Source: Clavelina lepadiformis
Taxonomy: Eukaryota > Chordata > Ascidiacea > Aplousobranchia > Clavelinidae
Length of the DNA stretch: 64,000 bases
Assembly: GCF_947623445.1 (NCBI RefSeq)
Contig: NC_135244.1
Location: forward strand, 4,650,001-4,714,000
Direction: 5' to 3'
Part shown: one piece after another, positions 39,175-49,500 of the stretch
Layout: each line of letters begins with the position of its first letter
Numbering within the stretch: the stretch's first letter is position 1
Notes under the pieces: model-generated
Database searches by the model: none
What the model saw: only the letters and a program-made list of their open reading frames with translations
What the model was told of the DNA's origin: nothing
Position numbers and translations under genes: made by a program

Positions 39175-40203
39175 ATGGATCTTTTAAAATCATTAAAGAA
39201 GAATTCATTGTCTGATATACCATGGAATTTTTCATACGGATTACTGAGTTTTGAGCAGGTCAAAGACTATTGCACAACTCTTTTAGATAAAAACAATTCT
39301 GTTATGAAAACTGTAGAGAAAGAACTACTATGCCACGAGTTTCATGATAAATGTCTTTTAAATCTTATGTTGAAGAGTTATGCAGCTGAATATATCACTA
39401 ACTTATGTGATACTTGGAAGCTTCATGATGAAGTCAAATTTGCAGCAATAGAAATGTTTGGCAAGTTTCATGCACTTTTACTTAGTCAAATATATGAAAC
39501 TATTTATGAGCGACCAGAAAAAACACTACGCTTGTATAACCAGGGCCAGTCCAATGAGGATACGATAGTATGTAACAGCAAAGAGCAGATTACTGAAAAG
39601 AACAATCAGTGGAATCAGACACTTGAACATGTAGCAAAGCAAATGGAACTTCGTGCAGTTTCATGCATAGTGATTGCCAATAAACTTGATGAACATAAAC
39701 AGGGACCGGTAAATTTGAGTTTTGCAGCAAAGTATCTCTCCGAGAAAGGGTTTAACTATAACATCGATGCATTAATTAAATCAGAACTTCGAGTACTTAA
39801 AACTTTTCAGTATAATTTGGGTTCTATGCTATTGGTAATGCCTCACGTTGGAGTGCTTATAGATTACTTATTTCACATTGATCGAACTTTTTCAAGAGAA
39901 GATATCTATGTGTTAAGTACAGAACTACTAAATTGCTTTTACCCAAGGTGTGTAAAAGTTTATGCTAAGTATTCTTTGCATGAAAACTATAGTGAAGTAA
40001 ATCTTGCAAAAGCATCAGATAAGATGATATTAGTAGCTCATGATATAATATTGCTAGCTTGTGGTATTGTGACATCAGCAGTATATTTATGGTCAAGTAC
40101 AAAAAGTGACCTTGTCATCAAAATTCTCTCCAGTGTGACTGATGTTTCCCAAAACCGCATTGTAAAGTTTTCATACACTCTGCTGGAAGAAACGTTAAAA
40201 TGA
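39175..40203 (+). CDS. CNTD1: Cyclin N-terminal domain-containing protein 1-like, intronless
   Basis: A single open frame of 342 aa from ATG at 39175. It aligns by eye with CNTD1 along the length: an N-terminal cyclin-fold segment (LMLKSYAAEYITNLCDTWKL, then AAIEMFGKF), the core MELRAVSCIVIANKLDEHKQ followed by ALIKSELRVLKTFQYNL, and a C-terminal LLACGIVTSAVYLW...RIVKFSYTLLEETL. Human CNTD1 is about 330 aa and acts in meiotic crossover maturation; that role here is inferred. The gene has no introns, unlike its vertebrate counterpart, so it may derive from a retrocopy or from intron loss. An acceptor-like sequence (tttgtcacag, ending at 39154) lies 20 bp before the ATG. Confidence 0.82.
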   Translation: MDLLKSLKKNSLSDIPWNFSYGLLSFEQVKDYCTTLLDKNNSVMKTVEKELLCHEFHDKCLLNLMLKSYAAEYITNLCDTWKLHDEVKFAAIEMFGKFHALLLSQIYETIYERPEKTLRLYNQGQSNEDTIVCNSKEQITEKNNQWNQTLEHVAKQMELRAVSCIVIANKLDEHKQGPVNLSFAAKYLSEKGFNYNIDALIKSELRVLKTFQYNLGSMLLVMPHVGVLIDYLFHIDRTFSREDIYVLSTELLNCFYPRCVKVYAKYSLHENYSEVNLAKASDKMILVAHDIILLACGIVTSAVYLWSSTKSDLVIKILSSVTDVSQNRIVKFSYTLLEETLK

Positions 40204-41680
40204 AAATTGTGCTATGGCACCTTTTACGATCACATAATACATCATGCTGTTTTTGGGTTTATTTTTAAAACATGCCATTTTATATTACTAGTTAAGATTA
40301 ATATCTGGGTAACGGGCCTCCACGTAGAATCTTTGACTTACATCTTCTGTAACTAATTGTAAATTCAATGTCTATGTATTTTTGGAAATTTGTTTTTCGT
40401 TGTTATATACTGTATATTATATATATTTTAGTTTACTTAAGTTAATATTTGTTTTTATTTATTTATTTGTAATTACCCAATTTCTTTTATGTTACTATTC
40501 AATTTCTTTTGTGTATGACTTTCTCGCATTGCTTATAACTATCTTCTTAAATTAACATTTGCTTACTGACTTGACTAGACCCTATTTTCTGTTTTCATTA
40601 TCTACTACATGTTAGGATAAATTACCGGTTAAATACTAAAAGTAGCGTTTCAATAGGTTATTTATGATGGCAGAAGCTTTCCAACAATGATGATGCAAAA
40701 ACACAGGTGATTAAACAGGTAACCTCTTAGTTCATAGAACGGTTTTAAGCAATTGCAGGCAGCAATAACTTTACTTATAATTACCAGGTTTGGCATTAGC
40801 ATAGATATATAATAAATCTATGAAACTATTGAAGCTGGAACAGTTACCTAGTTTGTTGGTTGTTGAAATGCTTCAGTGATTTTGAAGATTGTGAGTAGTT
40901 GTGCGCATAGGTTTTTAAAATTGTAGTCGAGCAAACCAAAATATCATTTGGGGGAATTCCTCCACTTTTTGGGTAAATCTTGTTCCATATACGGCAAAAT
41001 CAATACGATTTCAAACAGTTTCCAGTGTTTCGGCAACTATGTTTCTGTATGTTTTTAATGCTCACCTCATATCAAAAAATTCGCTATCAAATAAAAACGC
41101 CTGTGGTTGATCAAGCAAACACTTTGTGACAGTTGAAGTATACATCATATACCAATACTATATAAGGTGATTGTTAATATTAGATCTCTGGAAAATTGCA
41201 ATTTTAGACTATTGAGAAAGTACCGGTATCTCCCTTTGCAATGCAAAAATTGCTTGGAAGAAATACTTGAGTGAAAATGAATTGAAAAAATTAGCTCGAT
41301 TAGATCGATTTTTCAACTCAATATTGGTATAACTAGCTTCACCACCGGTTGGTGTTACTTAACAACACCAACAAGATATTATTTGAAACTGAAATTGATA
41401 TTGGATTTCTTTCAGTAATCATGTCAACAGGCACAAATCATACTAAGAAATAATGAATAATTTTGTTCCAAACAGACCTGCTTTCAATGATTTTTGCTTA
41501 CTTTGTTGATCTACTTATTTACAAAATACTGTAATGTAAAAAGGAGAACACAGCTTTCGTGTATATTATTTAACATTCATTTAAACCTCAATGAAATTTG
41601 TTTTAGTTGTCAGATTTACTTTATCTGCACCATATGATAAGTGATTGCTTTTAAAGATTAAAGTATCATATTCATACCCA
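40204..41680. other. Intergenic between the CNTD1-like and LDHD genes
   Basis: About 1.5 kb with no coding signal. Pyrimidine-rich sequence ending in tttagttgtcag (to 41613) lies 67 bp upstream of the LDHD start and could be a 5' UTR or trans-splice acceptor. Confidence 0.4.
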
Positions 41681-43171
41681 ATGTTATTGTTTGCTACTAA
41701 GATAGTTGGATGGAAATTGCAGTCATTGAAACCCCTGTTGAGTTATTACAAAAACACATATTGTCTTGCAAGAGCTTTGTCTGTAAATGTAAATGCAGTT
41801 GAAGTGGCTAATGGTTTGGCTTCTATTGTAGGAAGCAAAAATATTACAACTTCTCATGCCATATGTGAACAACATAGCCATGATGAATCTTACCACAGAC
41901 ATTTGCTGCCCAGCATTGTTGTCTGGCCTCAATCGGTAGGCGAAGTAAGTGAAGTCGCTAAACTTTGCACGGTTCACAAAATGCCAATGATACCATTTGG
42001 CACAGGTACTGGTATGGAAGGTGGAGTTGCACCAATGGGTCCTTCTGTAAGCATAAATCTTACGAAATTGAATGAGATTACTGATCTTCATCTTGATGAT
42101 TTTGACGTAAAAGTACAACCTGGCGTAACAAGAAAACAATTGAATTATGATCTTCGAAGTACTGGTCTTTGGTTTCCAGTTGATCCTGGTTCTGATGCAT
42201 CACTTTGTGGAATGGCAGCAACTGGTGCTTCTGGAACCAATGCAGTTCGCTATGGCACCATGAAACAAAACGTGTTAAACTTGCAGGTTGTTTTAGCAGA
42301 TGGGACAATTTTGCACACTGCCGGAGAAAAACGTCGCTGTAAAAAGAGTTCTGCTGGATACAACCTAACAGAACTTTTTATTGGTTCCGAAGGAACATTG
42401 GGATTCATTACGTCAGCTACTCTGAGGCTACATGGTCAACCAGAAATGACAAAGTCTGCTGTTTGCTCATTTCCAACAATAATGGATGCTGTTAATACTG
42501 CAATGCAAATACTTCAGTGCTCTATACCAATAGCCAGAATAGAATTGCTTGATGAGACCAGTATCAAAGCCGTTAATAACTACAGTCACTTGACACACCC
42601 TGAAATGCCACATTTGTTTTTGGAATTTCATGGCTCTGCGGCATCTACAAGAGAACAAGTTGACCAAACAGCTGAAATTGCTGGACTTAATTCTGGATCT
42701 GAATTCAAGTGGGCAGAAACACAGGAAGAACACAACCATTTATGGCAAGCAAGACATGATTTGTGGTATGCATTAAATGCATTAAAGCCAGCTGGCAAAA
42801 CACTGATAAGGGTAACTGACGTTTGTGTCCCAGTTTCTGTATTAGCTGAAACAATCGGCCATTCTGTAGCAGTGTTGAATGAAGCTGGTTTCACGTTTGG
42901 CGTAAATGGCCATGTTGGTGATGGCAACTATCACTGTATTTTGATAGCTGATGAAAGCCAAGCAGACTTGGTTGAAACGATAATAAAAATTATTGGGCAA
43001 AAAGCCGTTGAACTTGGTGGAACATGCACTGGTGAACATGGTATTGGAATCGGTAAAATGCAGCTTTTAGAACATGAAGTGGGGAGTGAAAGTTTTCGAT
43101 TAATGAAACAAGTCAAGAATGTATTTGATCCACTTGGTCTTATGAATCCTGGCAAAGTATTTTACAAATAA
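41681..43171 (+). CDS. LDHD: D-lactate dehydrogenase (FAD-linked, mitochondrial), copy 1
   Basis: Intronless, 496 aa from the first in-frame ATG at 41681 (the frame is open further upstream without ATG). The FAD-binding PCMH domain lies at ~75-255 (PSIVVWPQSVGEVSEVAKLC, PFGTGTGMEGG, QPGVTRKQL, GMAATGASGTNAVRYG, GSEGTLGFIT). The C-terminal FAD-linked oxidase domain contains HVGDGNYH and GGTCTGEHGIGIGK and ends in FDPLGLMNPGKV. Known family members oxidise D-lactate and related D-2-hydroxyacids to keto acids in mitochondria. The N terminus is basic/hydrophobic and could be a targeting peptide. Compared with copy 2 and the usual sequence, the segment after RHDLWYA differs: a two-residue-longer loop (ALKPAGKTLIRVTDVC) and GFTFGVNGHVG instead of GLxGxIxGHVG. 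Function of this copy may have shifted. Confidence 0.93.
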   Translation: MLLFATKIVGWKLQSLKPLLSYYKNTYCLARALSVNVNAVEVANGLASIVGSKNITTSHAICEQHSHDESYHRHLLPSIVVWPQSVGEVSEVAKLCTVHKMPMIPFGTGTGMEGGVAPMGPSVSINLTKLNEITDLHLDDFDVKVQPGVTRKQLNYDLRSTGLWFPVDPGSDASLCGMAATGASGTNAVRYGTMKQNVLNLQVVLADGTILHTAGEKRRCKKSSAGYNLTELFIGSEGTLGFITSATLRLHGQPEMTKSAVCSFPTIMDAVNTAMQILQCSIPIARIELLDETSIKAVNNYSHLTHPEMPHLFLEFHGSAASTREQVDQTAEIAGLNSGSEFKWAETQEEHNHLWQARHDLWYALNALKPAGKTLIRVTDVCVPVSVLAETIGHSVAVLNEAGFTFGVNGHVGDGNYHCILIADESQADLVETIIKIIGQKAVELGGTCTGEHGIGIGKMQLLEHEVGSESFRLMKQVKNVFDPLGLMNPGKVFYK

Positions 43172-44493
43172 CTGCTAGAATAGTATTTTGCTGATATTAT
43201 AGAACAATCTTTCGCTTTGTTTTATGACTTGCAAACCTGTTTTTAGTTATTTATCAAATACTTGTTTGAAACTTAGCAAATTTGTTAAAATTCATCTTCC
43301 ATCAGGTTTTGTGAGCATTAAAATAAGGTCCAGTTTCGTTGTAGATGTCAAATGGTAATGTAATACACATCTTTGTGCAATTTGGTATGTCATTGCCATG
43401 TAGTCTGCGATAAAAAAGGTGGATTTATGTATTCTATTGTTATTATTAAATTCATGTTAGATTTATGGATACGTGTATATAGTTTATAATGTACTACTTG
43501 AGAGTGTTTAATTTTATAAAATGATATGTTATTAATCTTGTTAGGTGATCACTGATCAGTTTCAATCTTGAACTAAATGCTGTGTTAGTTTTCACATTGT
43601 GCATTTCAATCAACTTAATGCAATTATTGCTTAGTTTTATTATAACTTTAATATCTTCTGCAATGTTATTCTGTCACAAAATAGATCGTGCAATAATATT
43701 TTATTTCATCAGTTGTTTTTTTGTGATCCCTTTAACATTAGGTATCACTCTGGTCTAGATCTGTGCTCAACAATCATTTTTAACTTGTGGTATACAACAT
43801 TTAGTTTTTGTTTTGAAAGTTTGATAGAAAAACCTCAAGTAAGAATATATGCCGTAACTAAAAGTATAGAAAATACAATATTTATACAATTCTGTACAAT
43901 TTTTAACTGATTACTAACTGTGACTTAATAATTGGAATTATCGAAGGCTGTTTCATTAAAATACAAACTTTACATGTACTGTGACAAAGTGTCAGGAATA
44001 AGGCAATCGCATGGAATAGACATTTAATTTTTTTCGTGATTAAGGTGTAAAATGCACAGTAGGCAGTCTGACAGTCTGAACTTTGAACACTCCAATTGTC
44101 TTGCTATTGCAGTTATTCGGTTTGGCCAAATATGAAAGACAGCTGTTTGATGTTTTGAGGCAAGCAAAAATTTAAAGGAAAAGTGATATTTATACATGCT
44201 GTGGAACCCTGTTAAGTGAAAGTTAATGTGATTGATAAGGTTATTTTTTGCGAAGTTTTAGAAATGGATATATTTCGTTGCAAAAGAAGCTAAAATTAAA
44301 TTTTGTGATACAAGGCACATTGCTAAAACAAATATTTTGTCATAGCCTAACATTTAATCTTGTATAGCTTTGTATAACATTTATGTTGTGCAATACACAA
44401 TATAATTTAAATATTGATTCAGTGTAAATTTTTAGACTCACAATTTCAGATACAAAGTGAATGCTTTACAGTAGGAATTGACAACTTGAACCA
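43172..44493. other. Intergenic between the LDHD copies
   Basis: About 1.3 kb, AT-rich. It does not visibly repeat the upstream flank of copy 1. A possible acceptor (cacaatttcag, ending at 44449) lies 44 bp before the copy 2 ATG. Confidence 0.4.
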
Positions 44494-45975
44494 ATGTCTC
44501 TGTTTACTTCTAAGTTAATTGGGCGGTCATTAGAGTCAGCCAAACCTCTGTTGAGTTATTGCAAAAATACACAAGCTCTTATCAGAAACCTTTCTGGAAA
44601 TCTGAATGAAGACAATGTGGCAAACGGTTTGGTTTCAATTGTAGGAAGCAAGAATGTTGCAACTTCTCATGCCATATGTGAACAACATAGCCATGATGAA
44701 TCTTACCACAGACATTTACTACCTAGTATTGTTGTCTGGCCTCAATCGGTAGGCGAAGTAAGTGAAGTCGCAAAATTGTGCACCGCTCACAAAATGCCAA
44801 TGATACCATTTGGCACAGGTACTGGTTTTGAGGGTGGAGTTTCCCCAATGGGTTCTTGTGTGAGCGTAAATCTTACGAAATTGAATGAGATTACCGATCT
44901 TCATCTTGATGATTTTGACGTAAAAGCACAACCTGGTGTAACAAGAAAACAATTGAATTATGATCTTCGAAGTACTGGTCTTTGGTTTCCAGTTGATCCT
45001 GGTTCTGATGCATCACTTTGTGGAATGGCAGCAACTGGTGCTTCTGGAACCAGTGCAGTTCGCTATGGCACCATGAAACAAAACGTGTTAAACTTGCAGG
45101 TTGTTTTAGCAGATGGGACAATTTTGCACACTGCCGGAGAAAAACGTCGCTGTAAAAAGAGTTCTGCTGGATATAACCTAACAGAACTTTTTATTGGTTC
45201 TGAAGGAACATTGGGGTTCATTACGTCAGCTACTCTGAGGCTACATGGTCAACCAGAAATGACAAAGTCTGCTGTTTGCTCATTTCCAACAATAATGGAT
45301 GCTGTTAATACTGCAATGCAAATACTTCAGTGCTCTATACCAATAGCCAGAATAGAATTGCTTGATGAGACCAGTATCAAAGCCGTTAATAACTACAGTC
45401 ACTTGACACACCCTGAAATGCCACATTTGTTTTTGGAATTTCATGGCTCTGCGGCATCTACAGGAGAACAAGTTGACCAAACAGCTGAAATCGCTGGACT
45501 TAATTCTGGATCTGAATTCAAGTGGGCAGAAACACAGGAAGAACACAACCATTTATGGCAAGCAAGGCATGATTTGTGGTATGCCATAAAGGCTTTCAAA
45601 CCTGGTTCGACAGCAATTTCCACAGATGCATGTGTGCCTGTTTCTGCATTAGCTGAAGCTATCTCACATTCTGCAGCGGTTTTAGATGAAAGTGGATTAA
45701 TTGGTGGGATCTTGGGACATGTCGGTGATGGAAACTATCACTGTTTTGTTATAGTAGAAGATGATCAGACAAAGTTAGTGGAAAGTTTGACAAAAGCAAT
45801 TGGCAAAAAAGCCATTGAACTTGGTGGAACATGCACTGGTGAACATGGTATTGGAATCGGTAAACGGCCATTGTTAAAGGAAGAAGTTGGTGAGAATACT
45901 CTAAAGCTAATGAAGGCCATTAAACGTTCATTTGATCCACTGGGTTTAATGAACCCAGGAAAAGTATTCTATTGA
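44494..45975 (+). CDS. LDHD: D-lactate dehydrogenase (FAD-linked, mitochondrial), copy 2
   Basis: Intronless, 493 aa, in tandem with copy 1 on the same strand. It has all LDHD motifs: PFGTGTGFEGG, QPGVTRKQL, GSEGTLGFIT, GHVGDGNYHC, GEHGIGIGK and the end FDPLGLMNPGKVFY. The loop AFKPGSTAISTDACVPVS and the preceding GLIGGILGHVGDG are closer than copy 1 to the typical animal sequence, so this is probably the less-altered paralogue. Its nucleotides from about 44937 to 45580 are almost identical to copy 1, while the N-terminal and C-terminal parts differ clearly. Same predicted reaction and mitochondrial location. Confidence 0.95.
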   Translation: MSLFTSKLIGRSLESAKPLLSYCKNTQALIRNLSGNLNEDNVANGLVSIVGSKNVATSHAICEQHSHDESYHRHLLPSIVVWPQSVGEVSEVAKLCTAHKMPMIPFGTGTGFEGGVSPMGSCVSVNLTKLNEITDLHLDDFDVKAQPGVTRKQLNYDLRSTGLWFPVDPGSDASLCGMAATGASGTSAVRYGTMKQNVLNLQVVLADGTILHTAGEKRRCKKSSAGYNLTELFIGSEGTLGFITSATLRLHGQPEMTKSAVCSFPTIMDAVNTAMQILQCSIPIARIELLDETSIKAVNNYSHLTHPEMPHLFLEFHGSAASTGEQVDQTAEIAGLNSGSEFKWAETQEEHNHLWQARHDLWYAIKAFKPGSTAISTDACVPVSALAEAISHSAAVLDESGLIGGILGHVGDGNYHCFVIVEDDQTKLVESLTKAIGKKAIELGGTCTGEHGIGIGKRPLLKEEVGENTLKLMKAIKRSFDPLGLMNPGKVFY

Positions 45976-46579
45976 GTGAAGTTGTGGGTTTTTGTAAATA
46001 TTTTGCAGAGCATTTTTAATCTGTGCAGTTTTGTTCATTTCAAAACACTCACCTGGAAGAATTAGTGAACAAACAAGCTTCTCTTTCCTTTTAGGTGTTG
46101 GCATAGTGTTTATGTAATATCATGTAACAACCCAAATCAAGTGTTGTCAATGTGTACCCACGTAGATATTAGTACATATCATGTATGATTGTTGGCGGGT
46201 TGTTTGCAGAGCATTAGTAGAAGTGCACTTGCTTCTGTTATTGTGTTAGCTTTGTTGTCTGTTTTTGGAAGAGGCAAAATCGGCTGATTTTTATTTTAAA
46301 CCTAATTTCTTACTGTTGTCTGTGGTTTTAATTTCTTGAAATTGGATTTACAAAGATGTACCATTATTTTCTTGTGATAAAATTAAGGAAATTCATTTTG
46401 TGATCACTCTATGTTTTATTCTTTTCTGTTTTTTTTTAAAGAAATTGATTTATTAAAGTTGAAATAAACTTATGCAATAATTGTCATAATTTCAGGGCAA
46501 AAATATAGTTTACAGAGGTGAAATTTTCTACAATATGCTTTAATGTCTTTAAATCACCACAAGAAATAGTGTTTGTGCA
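45976..46579. other. Intergenic between LDHD copy 2 and FAN1
   Basis: About 600 bp, AT-rich. It contains the FAN1 5' flank with a pyrimidine/AG acceptor-like site (cataatttcag, to 46495) 84 bp before the ATG. No gene seen. Confidence 0.4.
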
Positions 46580-49500
46580 ATGAAACGAACCATTTCGAAT
46601 TACTTCAATGAAAACTCTGTACATCAGAAGCAAAACCCAAAGAAAAGAAAAAAGAAATTAAAAAAAGATGGAGATATCTTTTCACTATTAAGGAAAGAAG
46701 ATAATTCTGTAGACAATGATATCATTGTTATATCAGATGACGAAAAAGAAAAGAAGGAAAAGTCTGAATCTCTTCCAGAAACTTCAAGTTTTTTAAAGAA
46801 AACTGAAGAAATAAAAAATCTGGCTCCATTGTTTTACAAGCGGTCACACGGTAAATCATTGATAAACGGTGCCAATGAAAGCAGTAAGGAAAATAACTAT
46901 GGTATAAAAGTGACAAAAGACATCGAAGACAGTTCTGAATATGTAACACAGTATGAAGAAGATGTTGATGTCAGCATTAACACTGACAATAATAATAAGG
47001 GTATTCAAATACCCTATCATTTACAAAACTTCAAGCTTGTCATTGAAACAGTAATGAATAATAGTGATGATTCTAGATTGTTTGATGGAGATGATAATAC
47101 AATCATCAAAGCTTTCCAGGAATTAGGCTTGCCTGCACAGAGCTTATATGTCAGGCTTTTCCATAGGAAGCCATCATGGCTTCAGTTGGGCAAGGTAAGT
47201 TTTAACTATTTGCAAAAATATTATAGCTGTGGTTTCCAAAGGGGGGAGACAGAGGTAAAGTAAATGTAGGTGTAGTCATGTATTAATAAAAAATTACATT
47301 AATTCGTTTATCTAACTTTGTAAAATGTATGATATTATTGTATGTTCTGATATGATTTAACTTGAAAGCTCAAATAATCTTGAAGGGGTTTGCAGGCTGG
47401 AAAAGTTTGGGAATCACTGGTCTATAATATTTTTTAGAATAGAAATTTTTCGTGTTGTTATGCTACATAATATTTGAAATACTGAAACAATTTTTATGAT
47501 ATTTCATGTGTTTTCAATTAACCTTATTATTATTCTAGATCTCTTACCAAGAAATAGCTGAAGACATTGTTCCTGTGCTTAATGCTCTTGTTGAGAAGAA
47601 ATTTGTATTATGTAGCCAAAGTGAAGAAGATATTCCTTTTGCATTGCCTCAAGTTTTTACACTGCTACCAGCTCAAGATATGAAGACACTCGGAAAATCA
47701 CTTCACATCCCAGTATGGGCATTTGAACACCTGGTGGTTTTAAATTCCTTTAAAAATTGCAAAATTCTGAATATTTATCTCCTGCAGTGTTATTTTAAAA
47801 ATGCTTTCAGGTATCTGGAACAAAAGAGAAAATAAGTGCATCTATTTTAAAGCTATGCAAAGAACAAAAGAGTATTTTGTCATTGTCAAATAGTTTAAAA
47901 AATGCTGTCATGAGTCGAGCTATGAAATTACTCGGACCCTGTTACAAAATAGCCAACAATCCGAAACAAACTTTTAACAGGTACGGGTTATTCCACTACA
48001 TTTAAACCAGATTCTTGTTAGTACTTTTTAGTCTCATATGAAATTACAGCCTCAGGTGTGATCAATTTCAAAAGTAGATTTAACTGAAACATTTTACACA
48101 GATTGCTGTTGGTTTTTGATGTTACAAGAGGCACTGAAGATGATTCTGAATATTCTCTTAACGGCTCAAATCAGCCACCATATTATGGACGACATCAGCA
48201 ATTGTCCACTGTCATGATGACAGGTTGTTGTTTTGCATGATGATACTAATTCTTGTTATTTCTAGAATGCTGAACTTCTTGTTAGCAAGGTCTGGTATTG
48301 GTTGCTTCTTCTTTATGAACAGTTATATTCTTTGTTATACAAAAAATGTCAGAGTGTTGTCATTGTGCCCTTATAACACCTTTAACAGTTACTTTTATCG
48401 TCTGAAACATGCACAAATGAGAATCATGACATTACGTTAATTGATTTGTTACGTGTTTAAGGTATGGGAAGAGTGGTTTATCCAAAGTCCGACATATATC
48501 GACCAACTCCAGTTTTTGAAACTAGAAGTGAGCTGCTGGAATATGAAGCAGCATATCACTTGTATGCTGACGTCATGAATGCTTCAGAAGCTTCAGACTG
48601 GAAGGTATTTTTTGTAATTTATATGAGTTTAAGTGTTACTATCTTCACTATTAGTGCAACCATAACGATAGCAAATATTTACAGTTTTGAAAATCCATGT
48701 TCAAATTTGCTTTAATAAATGTTTACGGTCAATAAAATTAATGAGGTCATGTTAAGCTTGCTCTGGATATTTGCAAAACTGCCTGGAATACCAGCAAGAC
48801 ATTGTCAGAAAAATCAAAACAACGAGCTGTCGCCCTACCTCAATTCATACGTAGTTATACAGCTTCTGCAATTTACACCAGGATTCAATCATTAGAGGTC
48901 AGAGAATATTGACATGTTTGAAAATCTGTGACACAAAACATTTTTATTTAAAACGGTTACATCGTTTGAACTTTGGACAGCAACATGCAAATACATAGTT
49001 AATATATGGGTATCTATTTCCACTTGGCAAGCTTAAGCTTCCGTTGTTGGATGTAAGTTTAGGCAAGCCTGATGGAACAAGCTTGACTCAGCAAAAGCTT
49101 GTGTAAATAAATGTATTTTAAGCCTGAAGATGCTGTCCTGCTAGTTTATTTTATTGTTATGAAAGGTTCTAAAACGTTTTTTCCCATCATTTCTTGTTTA
49201 TTTAAACATGATTTTAATTTTTTAGGTTGAACTCTTGCAGAGAACAAAGAAATATAAAGAAGCCTCAGATTTACTTCGCACACTGATCGCACAAGAACAT
49301 TTTGGTTGTTCAAGGAGGTAATATAAGAGAAGTTTTAATCAAAACAAACCATGCTTTCAGTCTATGCCATGGCCTAGGCCAGGGATGGCGAACCAGTAAA
49401 CTTCTGATCCGCTGGTCCTGAACTAAACCATCACTGGCTTTTCAGTGACCCAGTTAATGTTGCAACAATTATAACAAAATATGAACAAATATTTCAGTGA

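Noticed and set aside
41723-43155. Antisense frames over both LDHD genes
   Set aside because: Shadows of strong sense coding; the same shadows appear at the paralogue.
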